DNA of 64,000 bases from DSSM01 sp964484125 (GTDB lineage Bacteria > Bacteroidota > Ignavibacteria > Tepidaquicellales > Tepidaquicellaceae): positions 67,244-131,243 of the forward strand of contig CAZAEK010000006.1 in the NCBI GenBank assembly GCA_964484125.1. The letters are read 5' to 3'. Below, one piece after another: positions 37,539 through 45,123 of the stretch; position 1 is the stretch's first letter, and each line of letters starts with the position of its first letter. The translations under genes and the position numbers were made by a program. The notes beneath the pieces were generated by a model. It was not told where the DNA came from and did no database searches. It saw only the letters and a program-made list of their open reading frames with translations.

Positions 37539-38150
37539 CTAATTATTCTTAAGGTTTTTGATTATACCTAAAATCTCACTTTGAATATCTTTAGTCTTAT
37601 TTTCCGCATACCAAAGCTGTATTGTCTTTTTTAATTCATCAATACTGTATCCCGGTGTTGATTTTATTCTATTTATTTCCTTCTGTAGTGTTGCAGGCCT
37701 GGGACCCCACACAGCAAGTTCTTTACCCGATATTGAATCGAATATAATCAACTTTGGTATTGCTCTGCCACCATTAGTAAGATATCTGTCCATAATTTCA
37801 GGATTTTCATCTCTGAGAATTATCCTGAAATTTATCTTTTCGTTTATATCGGCAATATAAGCAAGTACAGGAACTATATTTGCGGCATCTCCGCACCAGG
37901 GTTCGCTTATTACAAGCCAGATGAGTTCTTTATCCAACGAACTTAAAGAATTAATCAATTGTTCATTTATACCTGTAGTTTTTTCTATGCGGTTCATTCT
38001 TACTAAATTCAGCTTGGTATATTCAATCATCTCAGAAGACTGGTCAGGCCCTGTAGTTTTTCCTTCGGAAAGTAATTTTTCAGTCATGTCAATATATTCT
38101 TTGTAAGAATAAGACTTTTCTGAAATTGCCTTTGATATTAATTCATCCAT
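37539..38150 (-). CDS. Thioredoxin-like protein (Thioredoxin_9 type)
   Basis: 203 residues from the ATG at 38150 (MDELISKAISEKSYSY). An in-frame ATG at 38204 would run through a strong terminator hairpin, so I reject it. The fold is seen in ELIWLVISEPWCGDAANIVPVL and GGRAIPKLIIFD with the cis-Pro. The active site is WCGDA: the second cysteine of CXXC is replaced by Ala, so it cannot be an ordinary dithiol oxidoreductase. It may work through a single Cys or bind bacillithiol-like thiols, as suggested for related proteins; that is inference. Confidence 0.8.
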   Translation of the reverse strand: MDELISKAISEKSYSYKEYIDMTEKLLSEGKTTGPDQSSEMIEYTKLNLVRMNRIEKTTGINEQLINSLSSLDKELIWLVISEPWCGDAANIVPVLAYIADINEKINFRIILRDENPEIMDRYLTNGGRAIPKLIIFDSISGKELAVWGPRPATLQKEINRIKSTPGYSIDELKKTIQLWYAENKTKDIQSEILGIIKNLKNN

Positions 38151-38167
38151 ATTTTTATAATAAATTA

Positions 38168-38193
38168 GCAGGGAGCATAGATATGCTCCCTGC
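38168..38193 (-). terminator. Hairpin terminator after the YceI gene
   Basis: GCAGGGAGCAT and ATGCTCCCTGC pair over 11 bases with an AGAT loop, 22 bases past the YceI stop. On the minus strand it is followed by TAATTTATTATAAAAAT, so the T tract is imperfect. It also argues against the longer start of the downstream thioredoxin-like gene. Confidence 0.65.
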
Positions 38194-38214
38194 AAGTTAA
38201 CCAAGAAAGGAGGT

Positions 38215-38889
38215 TTAAGGTTTTGCTACTATTTTCAGTTTTATATTAAAATTATCATTTATCATTTTATCTCCAAGCCCTTCGAAGAATTTCCCTGAGC
38301 CATATTTCAGTCCGAATTCTGTTCTGTCTATATCAAAATCTGCAGTGGCATTTAATGTGTTGTTTTCAATCTTAATATTAGCAGGGAATGTAATTGATTT
38401 TGTAACATCTCTTATTGTAAGATTACCTGTTACATTTGAATTAAATCCGGGTTTGTTTGGGTCATTGAGAGATTCAACTTTTGAAATCTCAAATTTCGAG
38501 ACAGGAAATTTTTCCGATGCAAAAAAATCATCTGATGCTAAATGTCCTGCAAGTTTTCCGTTTGAAGCGTCGCTTTCCGGAATATCCAATACCTTTATGG
38601 TTTTCATATCTATTTCGAATTTTCCGGAACTAACTTTTCCATTATCGATACCAAATTCTCCGCTCTTAATTGTGATTGTTCCGTTATGCTGACCTGTAAC
38701 TTTCTTCCCGAGCCACTCAACCAAACTCTCTGTTGTGGAAACTTTGTAAACCTGTCCTTTCATTCCGGCTGTCTCCTTGCTGTCGCCTGCTGTAACTTTT
38801 TTCTCTGATTTTTCTCCGCAACCGGTGATACCGATTGTGATTACTAATGCGAATATTAATACTAAATTTCTAAGTTTAAAGTTCTTCAT
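38215..38889 (-). CDS. YceI-family lipoprotein
   Basis: About 224 residues from the ATG at 38889, which places a clean lipoprotein signal (RNLVLIFALVITIGITGC) at the N-terminus. An ATG at 38934 would add 15 residues before it. The mature chain has the YceI lipocalin-like fold: YKVSTTESLVEWLGKKVTGQHNGTI, LAGHLASDDFFASEKFPVSKFE, ITGNLTIRDVTK-type strand and FDIDRTEFGLKYGSG near the end. YceI proteins bind long isoprenoids in an extended tunnel. The ligand here is unknown. A terminator hairpin follows. Confidence 0.9.
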   Translation of the reverse strand: MKNFKLRNLVLIFALVITIGITGCGEKSEKKVTAGDSKETAGMKGQVYKVSTTESLVEWLGKKVTGQHNGTITIKSGEFGIDNGKVSSGKFEIDMKTIKVLDIPESDASNGKLAGHLASDDFFASEKFPVSKFEISKVESLNDPNKPGFNSNVTGNLTIRDVTKSITFPANIKIENNTLNATADFDIDRTEFGLKYGSGKFFEGLGDKMINDNFNIKLKIVAKP

Positions 38890-38993
38890 TTTTCTGTTAT
38901 TTTTGATTACTGGAATTTTTAATTGTATATACACTCATTAAGAACTAAAAATTTTTTTTAAAAGTTCATTTCAAAAAATTAATTTAAAATTTT

Positions 38994-40196
38994 ATGCATA
39001 AATTTGACCCAAGTGAAAGAATACATGATTATCTTGTATTCGGAGAGTTCGGGGATGTCAATCCTTCGATAACAGATTCATCAACATATACATTTATGAG
39101 TCCCGAAAAAATGGAAGAGCTGTTTGAACACGAAATAGAGGGATGTTTTTTATATTCAAGGCATTGGAATCCGATAAATAAATATTTATCAAATGCACTT
39201 GCAAGATTTGAAGATACAGAATCTGCTCAGGTAACGGGTTCAGGAATGAGTGCAATCAATTGTGCAATAATGCAGATTTGTAATTCAGGCGATGAAATTA
39301 TTTCAAGCCATACTATCTATGGAGGTACCTATGCATTATTTAAAAACTTTTTGCCTAAGTTTAATATAAAGGTAAATTTTGTTGATATTACAAACCTTGA
39401 GGAAGTAAAAAATAATATTACAGATAAAACAAAAGTTATTTATTGTGAGACTATCAGCAATCCTTTGCTTGAAATCGCAAATATTCCGGAGTTGTCTAAA
39501 ATAGCAAAAGAAGCTGGTGCAAAACTGGTTGTTGATAATACATTTGCGCCAATGATAGTATCTCCCTCGAGGTTAGGTGCTGATGTCGTAATACACTCAA
39601 TGACAAAATATATAAACGGGACGAGTGATTGCGTTGCGGGGTGTATTTGTTCTACAAAGGAATTTATAGATTCTTTAAACGACATAAATTCCGGAGCTTC
39701 AATGCTTCTCGGACCGGTGCTTGATAGTTACCGTGCGGCATCAATTCTGAAAAATATACATTCGCTTCATATCAGAATTCAAAGGCATAGCAAAAACGGA
39801 GCATATTTCGCACAAAAATTCAGGAGTCTCGGAATAAAAACTTATTATCCGGGATTTGAAGATCATAAGGGATATGAACTTTTAAAATCAATGATGAATG
39901 AAGGTTTCGGATTCGGAGGCATGCTTGCTATTGATGTCTTTGATGTAGATAAAGCAAATAAACTTATGACGAGAATGCAGGAAGAAAAAGTCGGATATCT
40001 TGCAGTAAGTCTCGGATATTTTAAAACACTTTTTAGTTCACCCGGACATAGTACGTCTTCAGAGATTCCGGAAGAAGAGCAGGAAAAAATCGGTCTTGGA
40101 AAAGGTCTTGTCAGATTTTCCGTTGGACTTGATAACAATATCGAAAATTCATTTGCGAGAATTGAGAAGTGTCTGAAAGAGCTTAAGTTAGTATAA
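38994..40196 (+). CDS. Cys/Met-metabolism PLP-dependent enzyme (gamma-lyase/sulfhydrylase group)
   Basis: 400 residues. Family motifs are SRHWNPINKYLSNALARFED, TGSGMSAINCAIM, SSHTIYGGTYALFKNF, VDNTFAPMIVSPSRLGADVV and SMTKYINGTSDCVAG, with the PLP-binding Lys in the last. Methionine gamma-lyase, cystathionine gamma-synthase/lyase and O-acylhomoserine sulfhydrylase share this fold. The TIYGGTYAL segment has Gly where typical methionine gamma-lyases carry a catalytic Cys (YGCT), which argues somewhat against that activity. No sulfur-assimilation gene adjoins it. A 9-base tandem repeat begins at its stop codon. Confidence 0.85.
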   Translation: MHKFDPSERIHDYLVFGEFGDVNPSITDSSTYTFMSPEKMEELFEHEIEGCFLYSRHWNPINKYLSNALARFEDTESAQVTGSGMSAINCAIMQICNSGDEIISSHTIYGGTYALFKNFLPKFNIKVNFVDITNLEEVKNNITDKTKVIYCETISNPLLEIANIPELSKIAKEAGAKLVVDNTFAPMIVSPSRLGADVVIHSMTKYINGTSDCVAGCICSTKEFIDSLNDINSGASMLLGPVLDSYRAASILKNIHSLHIRIQRHSKNGAYFAQKFRSLGIKTYYPGFEDHKGYELLKSMMNEGFGFGGMLAIDVFDVDKANKLMTRMQEEKVGYLAVSLGYFKTLFSSPGHSTSSEIPEEEQEKIGLGKGLVRFSVGLDNNIENSFARIEKCLKELKLV

Positions 40197-40230
40197 AGTT
40201 TGTAAAGTTTATCAAGTTTATAAAGTCTGG
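40195..40230. repeat. 9-base tandem repeat, four units
   Basis: AAAGTTTGT, AAAGTTTAT, CAAGTTTAT and AAAGTCTGG follow one another directly after the PLP enzyme gene, whose stop codon overlaps the first base or two. Units differ by one to three bases. It is probably a slippage-born microsatellite. Confidence 0.7.
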
Positions 40231-40249
40231 ACTGGAATCCATCAAATCA

Positions 40250-40277
40250 CAATCCCGTAGGGATTGAATGTTTCTAG
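40250..40277. repeat. Single palindromic element, variant stem
   Basis: CAATCCC-GTA-GGGATTG followed by AATGTTTCTAG. Loop and right arm are those of the GACTCC-GTA-GGAGTC elements, but three stem bases have changed on both sides so that pairing is kept. It sits between the convergent PLP enzyme and T9SS genes. Confidence 0.75.
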
Positions 40278-40293
40278 AAAAAGTTCTGTCTAT

Positions 40294-42900
40294 TTATTTC
40301 ATCAAAACAAATTTTTTCACATCGGAAAAATTACCTGCTGTCATCTTATAAAAATACACGCCGCTCGCAAGACCTGCTGCATCGAATCTGATCTCATAGC
40401 TTCCGGACGGTTTCACTTCGTTGACAAGTGTCTCTACCTCTTTACCCAATAAGTCAAATACCACTAACCTGACAAACTTTGAACTTGGGACTTGAAACTG
40501 TATTGTTGTAGATTGATTAAACGGATTCGGATAATTCTGTTCCAATAAATATCCGCCGGGAATTTCTGTTTCGTTACCTGTTATTCCAACAGGATTTGAA
40601 AGAAGTTTGGTTTCCCATATTCCATTTCCGTGAGTAGCCGCTCTGAGTTTCCTTCCAACCGGAGCATAACTTAAATCAAATACCAAAGCATAAGGCATAC
40701 CATTGCGGAATTCCACCCAGTTTGTTCCGCCATTTGTAGATACATAAACTCCGAGGTCATTCCCTACATAAACGTTATTCGAATATAAGGGGTCAACGAA
40801 TACAGATTGATGAGGGACATCAGGCAGATTTGACGTAATATTCGTCCAACTGTTTCCTGCATCTGTAGATTTCAAAACGTGAGCAGAACCAAATCCTCCG
40901 AATGTTGCATAAACTTCTTTTGCTTTGTAAGGGTGAACAAAAATATCAGTCGGATATCTGTTTGGAACTGATGAGCCGGAAATATTAGTCCAGTTCAATC
41001 CGCCGTTCAAACTTCTCCATATAGCGGCATTGGTCGAACCCTCGGGGGTTGTTCCTATATAAACCGTATCAGTTGAAAGCCAGGAGGTCCCTATAGATAA
41101 TCCCTTTCCGCCACCGAAATAACCGAGTGATGAAGACCAGTTTAACCCGCCATTTGATGATTTATATACATTTGTTCCGGCAATGTAAACAATGTTTGGG
41201 TTTGAAGGACAAACAACAAATGGGGCAACAAAGCAATATGCTGATGATGAACCTGAATTAGGAGGATCTAAATAATTCCAGCTTGTTCCTCCGTTTGTCG
41301 AACGTGCAACATCTCCATAAGTATATTCAGTATAACAAATTAACGGATTCTGTGAATTTATCTGACAGCAGGCGCCGTCACCTCCGAATGTTTTATACCA
41401 TGCAACAGTTCCCTGATGAAATGCGGCTCTGTTATCCTGAAGACCGCCGAGGCAGAAAACAGAATCAGTGAATGAATTTGCAAATGATGCATAAAACTGA
41501 GATGTAACATATCCGCCGTTACAGGAATAATAGGAATCACCGAAGTTATTTGAGCGGTAAAGCCCGCCGTCAGCCGCAATATATAATTTGTTATAATCTT
41601 TAGGGTTATATGTAAAATAATGAATATCTGCATGAACAAAGTTCGAAGGTCCTTCAGGATTGCCCGGAGGTGTAGCTCCGCTGTACCATGCACTCCAAAC
41701 AGATTTTGAAGAAAAGTTCACTCCAAAATTTGTAGATTTCCATACGTCAACTGCACCCCCGACAATGATATTCTGATTATCAGGTTTAAACATAATTGCA
41801 TTATTGTACCATCCCTGAACGCCCTGCCAGCTTGAACTTGCATAACCTACAGTCCAGTTTAATCCTGCATTTGTAGTTCTGTAAAGACCGATATAGGAGT
41901 TAATGTCATTTGAAACACTTGCAATGATTACATCAGGATTTCCCCTGAACATATCAAGAGTTGTTTTCCCTGTCCATGAATTCGGCAAACCTGATGACCC
42001 GTTATTAAGTTTTGTCCAGCTTGCTCCACCGTTAGTTGATTTATATAAACCGACATTGGAATTAGGTACGTTGTTGCTGAGATTACCAATTGATGCATAT
42101 ATTATATTCGTATCAACAGGATTGATTAGCAAATCCATTGCCATAAGATAATTCAAAATGTTATTCCAGCTGCCGCCTGCATTAGTTGATTTATAAACAC
42201 CTTCACTTGTTGCCGCATAAATCACATTCGGATTTTTAGGATTTATTACAACATCCCATACACCTCTTTGATTATTGTAAGACCAGTCAAGAGACTTAGT
42301 CCAGGTTGTCCCGCCGTTAGTTGTTTTCAGAATTCCGATGCCATACATTCCTCTTGTTACTCTGACATTCACACCGTTATTAATTGAAAATTGATAACCG
42401 TAGTTTTCACCAGTTCCGATATACATTATGTTCGGGTTAACGGAATCAATTGCGATTGAACTTACAGCAAGACTTGGAAAGCCCGTATTAATCTGAGTCC
42501 AGGCATTTGCTCCGATTCCGCCGGTTGTGGATTTCCATAATCCGCCGGAAGCAGAGCCGATAAATACAATGGCTGTGTCTGTAGGATGAACAGCAAGAGC
42601 AATACTTCTTCCGCCTATGTTGTTAGGACCGATATTTGTCCAGACTGCCGGCAGTGGATTGTCCGAAGTCTGTGCGAGTTCGCTTTGTGAATATTCGAAT
42701 GCCTTATAAAATTTATCTTCCGGTATATCGGTGTTTGGATAAGCTCTTATCTGTGTCATAAACTGAAGCGATTCCATCGCACCGGATGTGGTTTTTATTT
42801 TCAACTTTCCGTCACGTGAAATATATACTGATGTGCCGAGAAGTAAAAATATGATTACAAGCAAGAGATTGATTCTGAAGTGTAGATTTTTTGGTTTCAT
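40294..42900 (-). CDS. T9SS-exported sortilin/BNR-type beta-propeller protein
   Basis: 868 residues. A signal anchor (NLLLVIIFLLLGTSVYI after a basic start) precedes about 15 sortilin/BNR-like blades through residue about 770, each with KSTNGG..W or TTNAG..W (for example LKTTNGGTTWTKS, YKSTNAGGSWNNI). Several blades carry a following 'P.d.n.iY' segment as in VPS10/glycosyl-hydrolase-like propellers. The last 85 residues are a T9SS sorting domain (LEQNYPNPFNQSTTI ... SGVYFYKMTAG ... KKFVLMK). Surface exposure is expected; substrate or ligand unknown. I see no catalytic signature, so adhesion or binding is as likely as hydrolysis. Confidence 0.88.
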   Translation of the reverse strand: MKPKNLHFRINLLLVIIFLLLGTSVYISRDGKLKIKTTSGAMESLQFMTQIRAYPNTDIPEDKFYKAFEYSQSELAQTSDNPLPAVWTNIGPNNIGGRSIALAVHPTDTAIVFIGSASGGLWKSTTGGIGANAWTQINTGFPSLAVSSIAIDSVNPNIMYIGTGENYGYQFSINNGVNVRVTRGMYGIGILKTTNGGTTWTKSLDWSYNNQRGVWDVVINPKNPNVIYAATSEGVYKSTNAGGSWNNILNYLMAMDLLINPVDTNIIYASIGNLSNNVPNSNVGLYKSTNGGASWTKLNNGSSGLPNSWTGKTTLDMFRGNPDVIIASVSNDINSYIGLYRTTNAGLNWTVGYASSSWQGVQGWYNNAIMFKPDNQNIIVGGAVDVWKSTNFGVNFSSKSVWSAWYSGATPPGNPEGPSNFVHADIHYFTYNPKDYNKLYIAADGGLYRSNNFGDSYYSCNGGYVTSQFYASFANSFTDSVFCLGGLQDNRAAFHQGTVAWYKTFGGDGACCQINSQNPLICYTEYTYGDVARSTNGGTSWNYLDPPNSGSSSAYCFVAPFVVCPSNPNIVYIAGTNVYKSSNGGLNWSSSLGYFGGGKGLSIGTSWLSTDTVYIGTTPEGSTNAAIWRSLNGGLNWTNISGSSVPNRYPTDIFVHPYKAKEVYATFGGFGSAHVLKSTDAGNSWTNITSNLPDVPHQSVFVDPLYSNNVYVGNDLGVYVSTNGGTNWVEFRNGMPYALVFDLSYAPVGRKLRAATHGNGIWETKLLSNPVGITGNETEIPGGYLLEQNYPNPFNQSTTIQFQVPSSKFVRLVVFDLLGKEVETLVNEVKPSGSYEIRFDAAGLASGVYFYKMTAGNFSDVKKFVLMK

Positions 42901-42980
42901 AGCGGGGTTTAGTTTTTCTTCAAATTATTATTAGCGTTGATTAAAATCAATTCATAAAATTTTTCAAAGGAACGGATAAA

Positions 42981-43276
42981 CGTATGACCCCTATGGGGTC
43001 AGGTATGGAAAATCCCCTTGCTACAAACATTGAACCCCTGACGGGGTTCGTCTGGTTCATTTCCCGACTCCGTAGGAGTCGCATGTTTGTAGGAAAGGAT
43101 GACTTTTTCCCGACTCCGTAGGAGTCTTATGTTTTTAGTAAAGGAAGATTTTTTCCCGACTCCGTAGGAGTCGCATGTTTGTAGGAAAGGATGACTTTTT
43201 TCCGACTCCGTAGGAGTCGTATGTTTATAGGAAAGGATGACTTTTTTCCGACTCCGTAGGAGTCGTATGTTTGTAG
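42981..43276. repeat. Palindromic repeat cluster B with 46-bp tandem array
   Basis: Two left-facing palindromes (GACCCC-TAT-GGGGTC at 42986; CTACAAACATT-GAACCCC-TGAC-GGGGTTC from 43021) are followed by five right-facing copies of GACTCC-GTA-GGAGTC plus ATGTTTGTAG. These begin at 43066, 43112, 43158, 43204 and 43250, a period of exactly 46. The spacers between the five copies are nearly identical (GAAAGGATGACTTTTT type). It fills most of the divergent gap between the T9SS gene at 42900 and the RNase H gene at 43388. Confidence 0.92.
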
Positions 43277-43310
43277 AGAGGATGGAAACCTTATCTTTGC
43301 CAATCCTTTT

Positions 43311-43330
43311 AATCTGTGAAATCCGTGTTC
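43311..43330 (+). repeat. Dispersed 20-base repeat, copy 1
   Basis: AATCTGTGAAATCCGTGTTC. Two near-identical copies lie at 49034 and 59388 in the same orientation. It directly follows repeat cluster B. Confidence 0.65.
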
Positions 43331-43387
43331 TAAAGCTCATTTACGAATTTGGTTGAAAAATAAAATTGCATTGGCGATTTTATAAAA

Positions 43388-44068
43388 ATGGAATACAAAT
43401 TCAAAAACGAAACAGAAAAAAAATCCAACGAATTAATTTCAAAATTAATTAAGTCCGGAATAAATGCTTACATAAAAGAAAACGGTTTCCGCGACTATCT
43501 TGCTATGATAGAAATTGAAGGAATCGGAACAATAAATCTATATTACAAGCCGACTAAAGATTCTTACTTATTAAACACAAACAGTATAAAAGACGAAATA
43601 TTAAAAGAGAAAATCGAAAAAATCTGGAACGGAAATACAATTACGCAAAAAAATACCACATATAAAAACAAAGGATATGAAATTGACATTGACGGCTCAT
43701 ACAATGACGGTAAAACAAGCTATGCTTATGTTGTAAGAAAAGATGGCGAAAAAATATATGAAGAAAATGGAATTATTCCCGACAGAGAAGCGGGTGGTTC
43801 CTATCAGGTAGCAGGGGAATTAACAGCGGCAATGAAAGCGGCTGAATATTGTCTTGGAAATAAAGTAAAAGAAGTTACAATTTATTACGATATGGCTGGC
43901 ATAGAAAAATGGGCAACAGGCAAATGGAAGACAAATAAAGAAATTACCAGAAATTTCAAAGAATTTTTTTCCGGTCTTGATTTAAAAATCAACTGGGTTA
44001 AAGTTGCTTCACACACAGGTTTATACTGGAACGAATATGTTGACAAACTTGCAAAATCAGCATTTTAA
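43388..44068 (+). CDS. Ribonuclease HI-like protein with N-terminal extension
   Basis: 226 residues. The C-terminal 130 residues are an RNase H fold. The four acidic catalytic residues appear in IDGSYN (Asp), AGELTAAMKAAEY (Glu), IYYDMAGI (Asp) and NEYVDKLAK (Asp), and the flap His in VASHTGLY. It should cut RNA in RNA-DNA hybrids. The first 95 residues form an extra alpha/beta domain (LISKLIKSGINAYIKENGFRD, DYLAMIEIEGIGTINLYYK) that is not the usual Cauli_VI/viroplasmin hybrid-binding domain, and I do not recognise it. The gene stands alone between a repeat cluster and an exported-protein gene. Confidence 0.85.
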   Translation: MEYKFKNETEKKSNELISKLIKSGINAYIKENGFRDYLAMIEIEGIGTINLYYKPTKDSYLLNTNSIKDEILKEKIEKIWNGNTITQKNTTYKNKGYEIDIDGSYNDGKTSYAYVVRKDGEKIYEENGIIPDREAGGSYQVAGELTAAMKAAEYCLGNKVKEVTIYYDMAGIEKWATGKWKTNKEITRNFKEFFSGLDLKINWVKVASHTGLYWNEYVDKLAKSAF

Positions 44069-44126
44069 ATTCCTTGTTATAACCTTACAGATATATTAAT
44101 TTTAACAAATATATTAAAATTTTGTT

Positions 44127-45092
44127 ATGAAAATAATTTCTTCATATCTTATCTTCTTTGTCGCATTTTCAGTTAGTATTTCCGCTCAGACAAAGTCATC
44201 TTTTGTAAACAAAAAGTACGAATATAAAATTGATTTTCCGGCAAAATGGGATATTGAACAACTGCCTTCAAAGGAAGACCCTGTTACCGTTGTAGCCAAA
44301 AGTCCGTCCACATCAAGCTTTCTTGTAAATGCCAGAAAAGATCCGTCTTTCAAAGGAAAGAATGCAAATCAGTTAAGTGCAAATGATATTACGGCTGAAC
44401 TGAAAACCCAGTTCCGTAAAGTTGTATTGCTCGAATCGGACTATCAGACTTATGAAGAAATGCCATTGTTATATCTCAAATTTTCCGCTGAAACTGACGA
44501 TGACGATAAAATTTTTATACTGCAGTATTATATGTTCAGAAATGATTATCTATATTTAATACAGGCAATGACTCTTCAATCTGATTTTGAAAACGAAGAA
44601 GGCGTTATCAATAGTGCTGTTTATTCGTTTAACTATCTCGGTGCTTCGTCTGAATACACATCAAATTTTTACAGAAGCGAACAATATGAATACAGCATTA
44701 ATTTCCCTGATGGATGGAAAAAAACACTGAATGCAGGTCAGGTTGGTGCAACAACAAGCGGCGGTGCAGTTAGTATGTTCATTGATGTAACACTTGACAG
44801 GGAATATGCAGGTATGTCAATGCTCGATTACCCGGTAGAGAGTTTTACTGAGGCAATTCAAAAACAATATGAAGACGGAAAAATTATTGAATCAAGAAGA
44901 ATGCCTATTAACGGAATCAGCTCAATATTTATTAAACATAAATTTAAAGACAAGGGAACTGAAGTAACAATGCTCCATTACTTTTTAATTAAAGACTCAA
45001 AATTATTTGTAATTCAATGTACTTCTCCGTCAAGTCAGTTCTCTACTTATGAAGGTACATTTAAGACTGCAGTTCTATCACTAAGATTATAA
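44127..45092 (+). CDS. Exported protein with two PsbP/DUF1795-like domains
   Basis: 321 residues with a signal peptide (KIISSYLIFFVAFSVSISAQ). Two similar halves follow. One opens with FVNKKYEYKIDFPAKWDIEQL and the other with YRSEQYEYSINFPDGWKKTL; each then has the strand-helix order of PsbP-like proteins, ending LFVIQCTSPSSQFSTYEGTFKTAVLSLRL. A tandem duplication within the gene is likely. It should be periplasmic or lipid-free outer-envelope; no lipobox and no sorting domain seen. It precedes the T9SS gene at 45124 by 31 bases and is probably cotranscribed. Confidence 0.72.
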   Translation: MKIISSYLIFFVAFSVSISAQTKSSFVNKKYEYKIDFPAKWDIEQLPSKEDPVTVVAKSPSTSSFLVNARKDPSFKGKNANQLSANDITAELKTQFRKVVLLESDYQTYEEMPLLYLKFSAETDDDDKIFILQYYMFRNDYLYLIQAMTLQSDFENEEGVINSAVYSFNYLGASSEYTSNFYRSEQYEYSINFPDGWKKTLNAGQVGATTSGGAVSMFIDVTLDREYAGMSMLDYPVESFTEAIQKQYEDGKIIESRRMPINGISSIFIKHKFKDKGTEVTMLHYFLIKDSKLFVIQCTSPSSQFSTYEGTFKTAVLSLRL

Positions 45093-45123
45093 TAAAAAAT
45101 TATTTATTTAATTAATATCTCAA

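Noticed and set aside
38151..38204. Upstream ATG extending the thioredoxin-like protein by 18 residues
   Set aside because: The extra codons run through the terminator hairpin of the YceI gene and add no recognised sequence.
40195..40230. Iterons of a replication origin
   Set aside because: Only four short degenerate 9-base units, no DnaA boxes or replication gene nearby.
42986..43276. CRISPR array
   Set aside because: The repeated units are palindromes with nearly identical, not unique, spacers, and no cas gene is present. The same holds for the arrays at 48149 and 59141.
42999..43340. 113-codon minus-strand open frame across repeat cluster B
   Set aside because: It is the translation of the 46-bp repeat array and repeats the same short peptide phrase; no independent coding signal.
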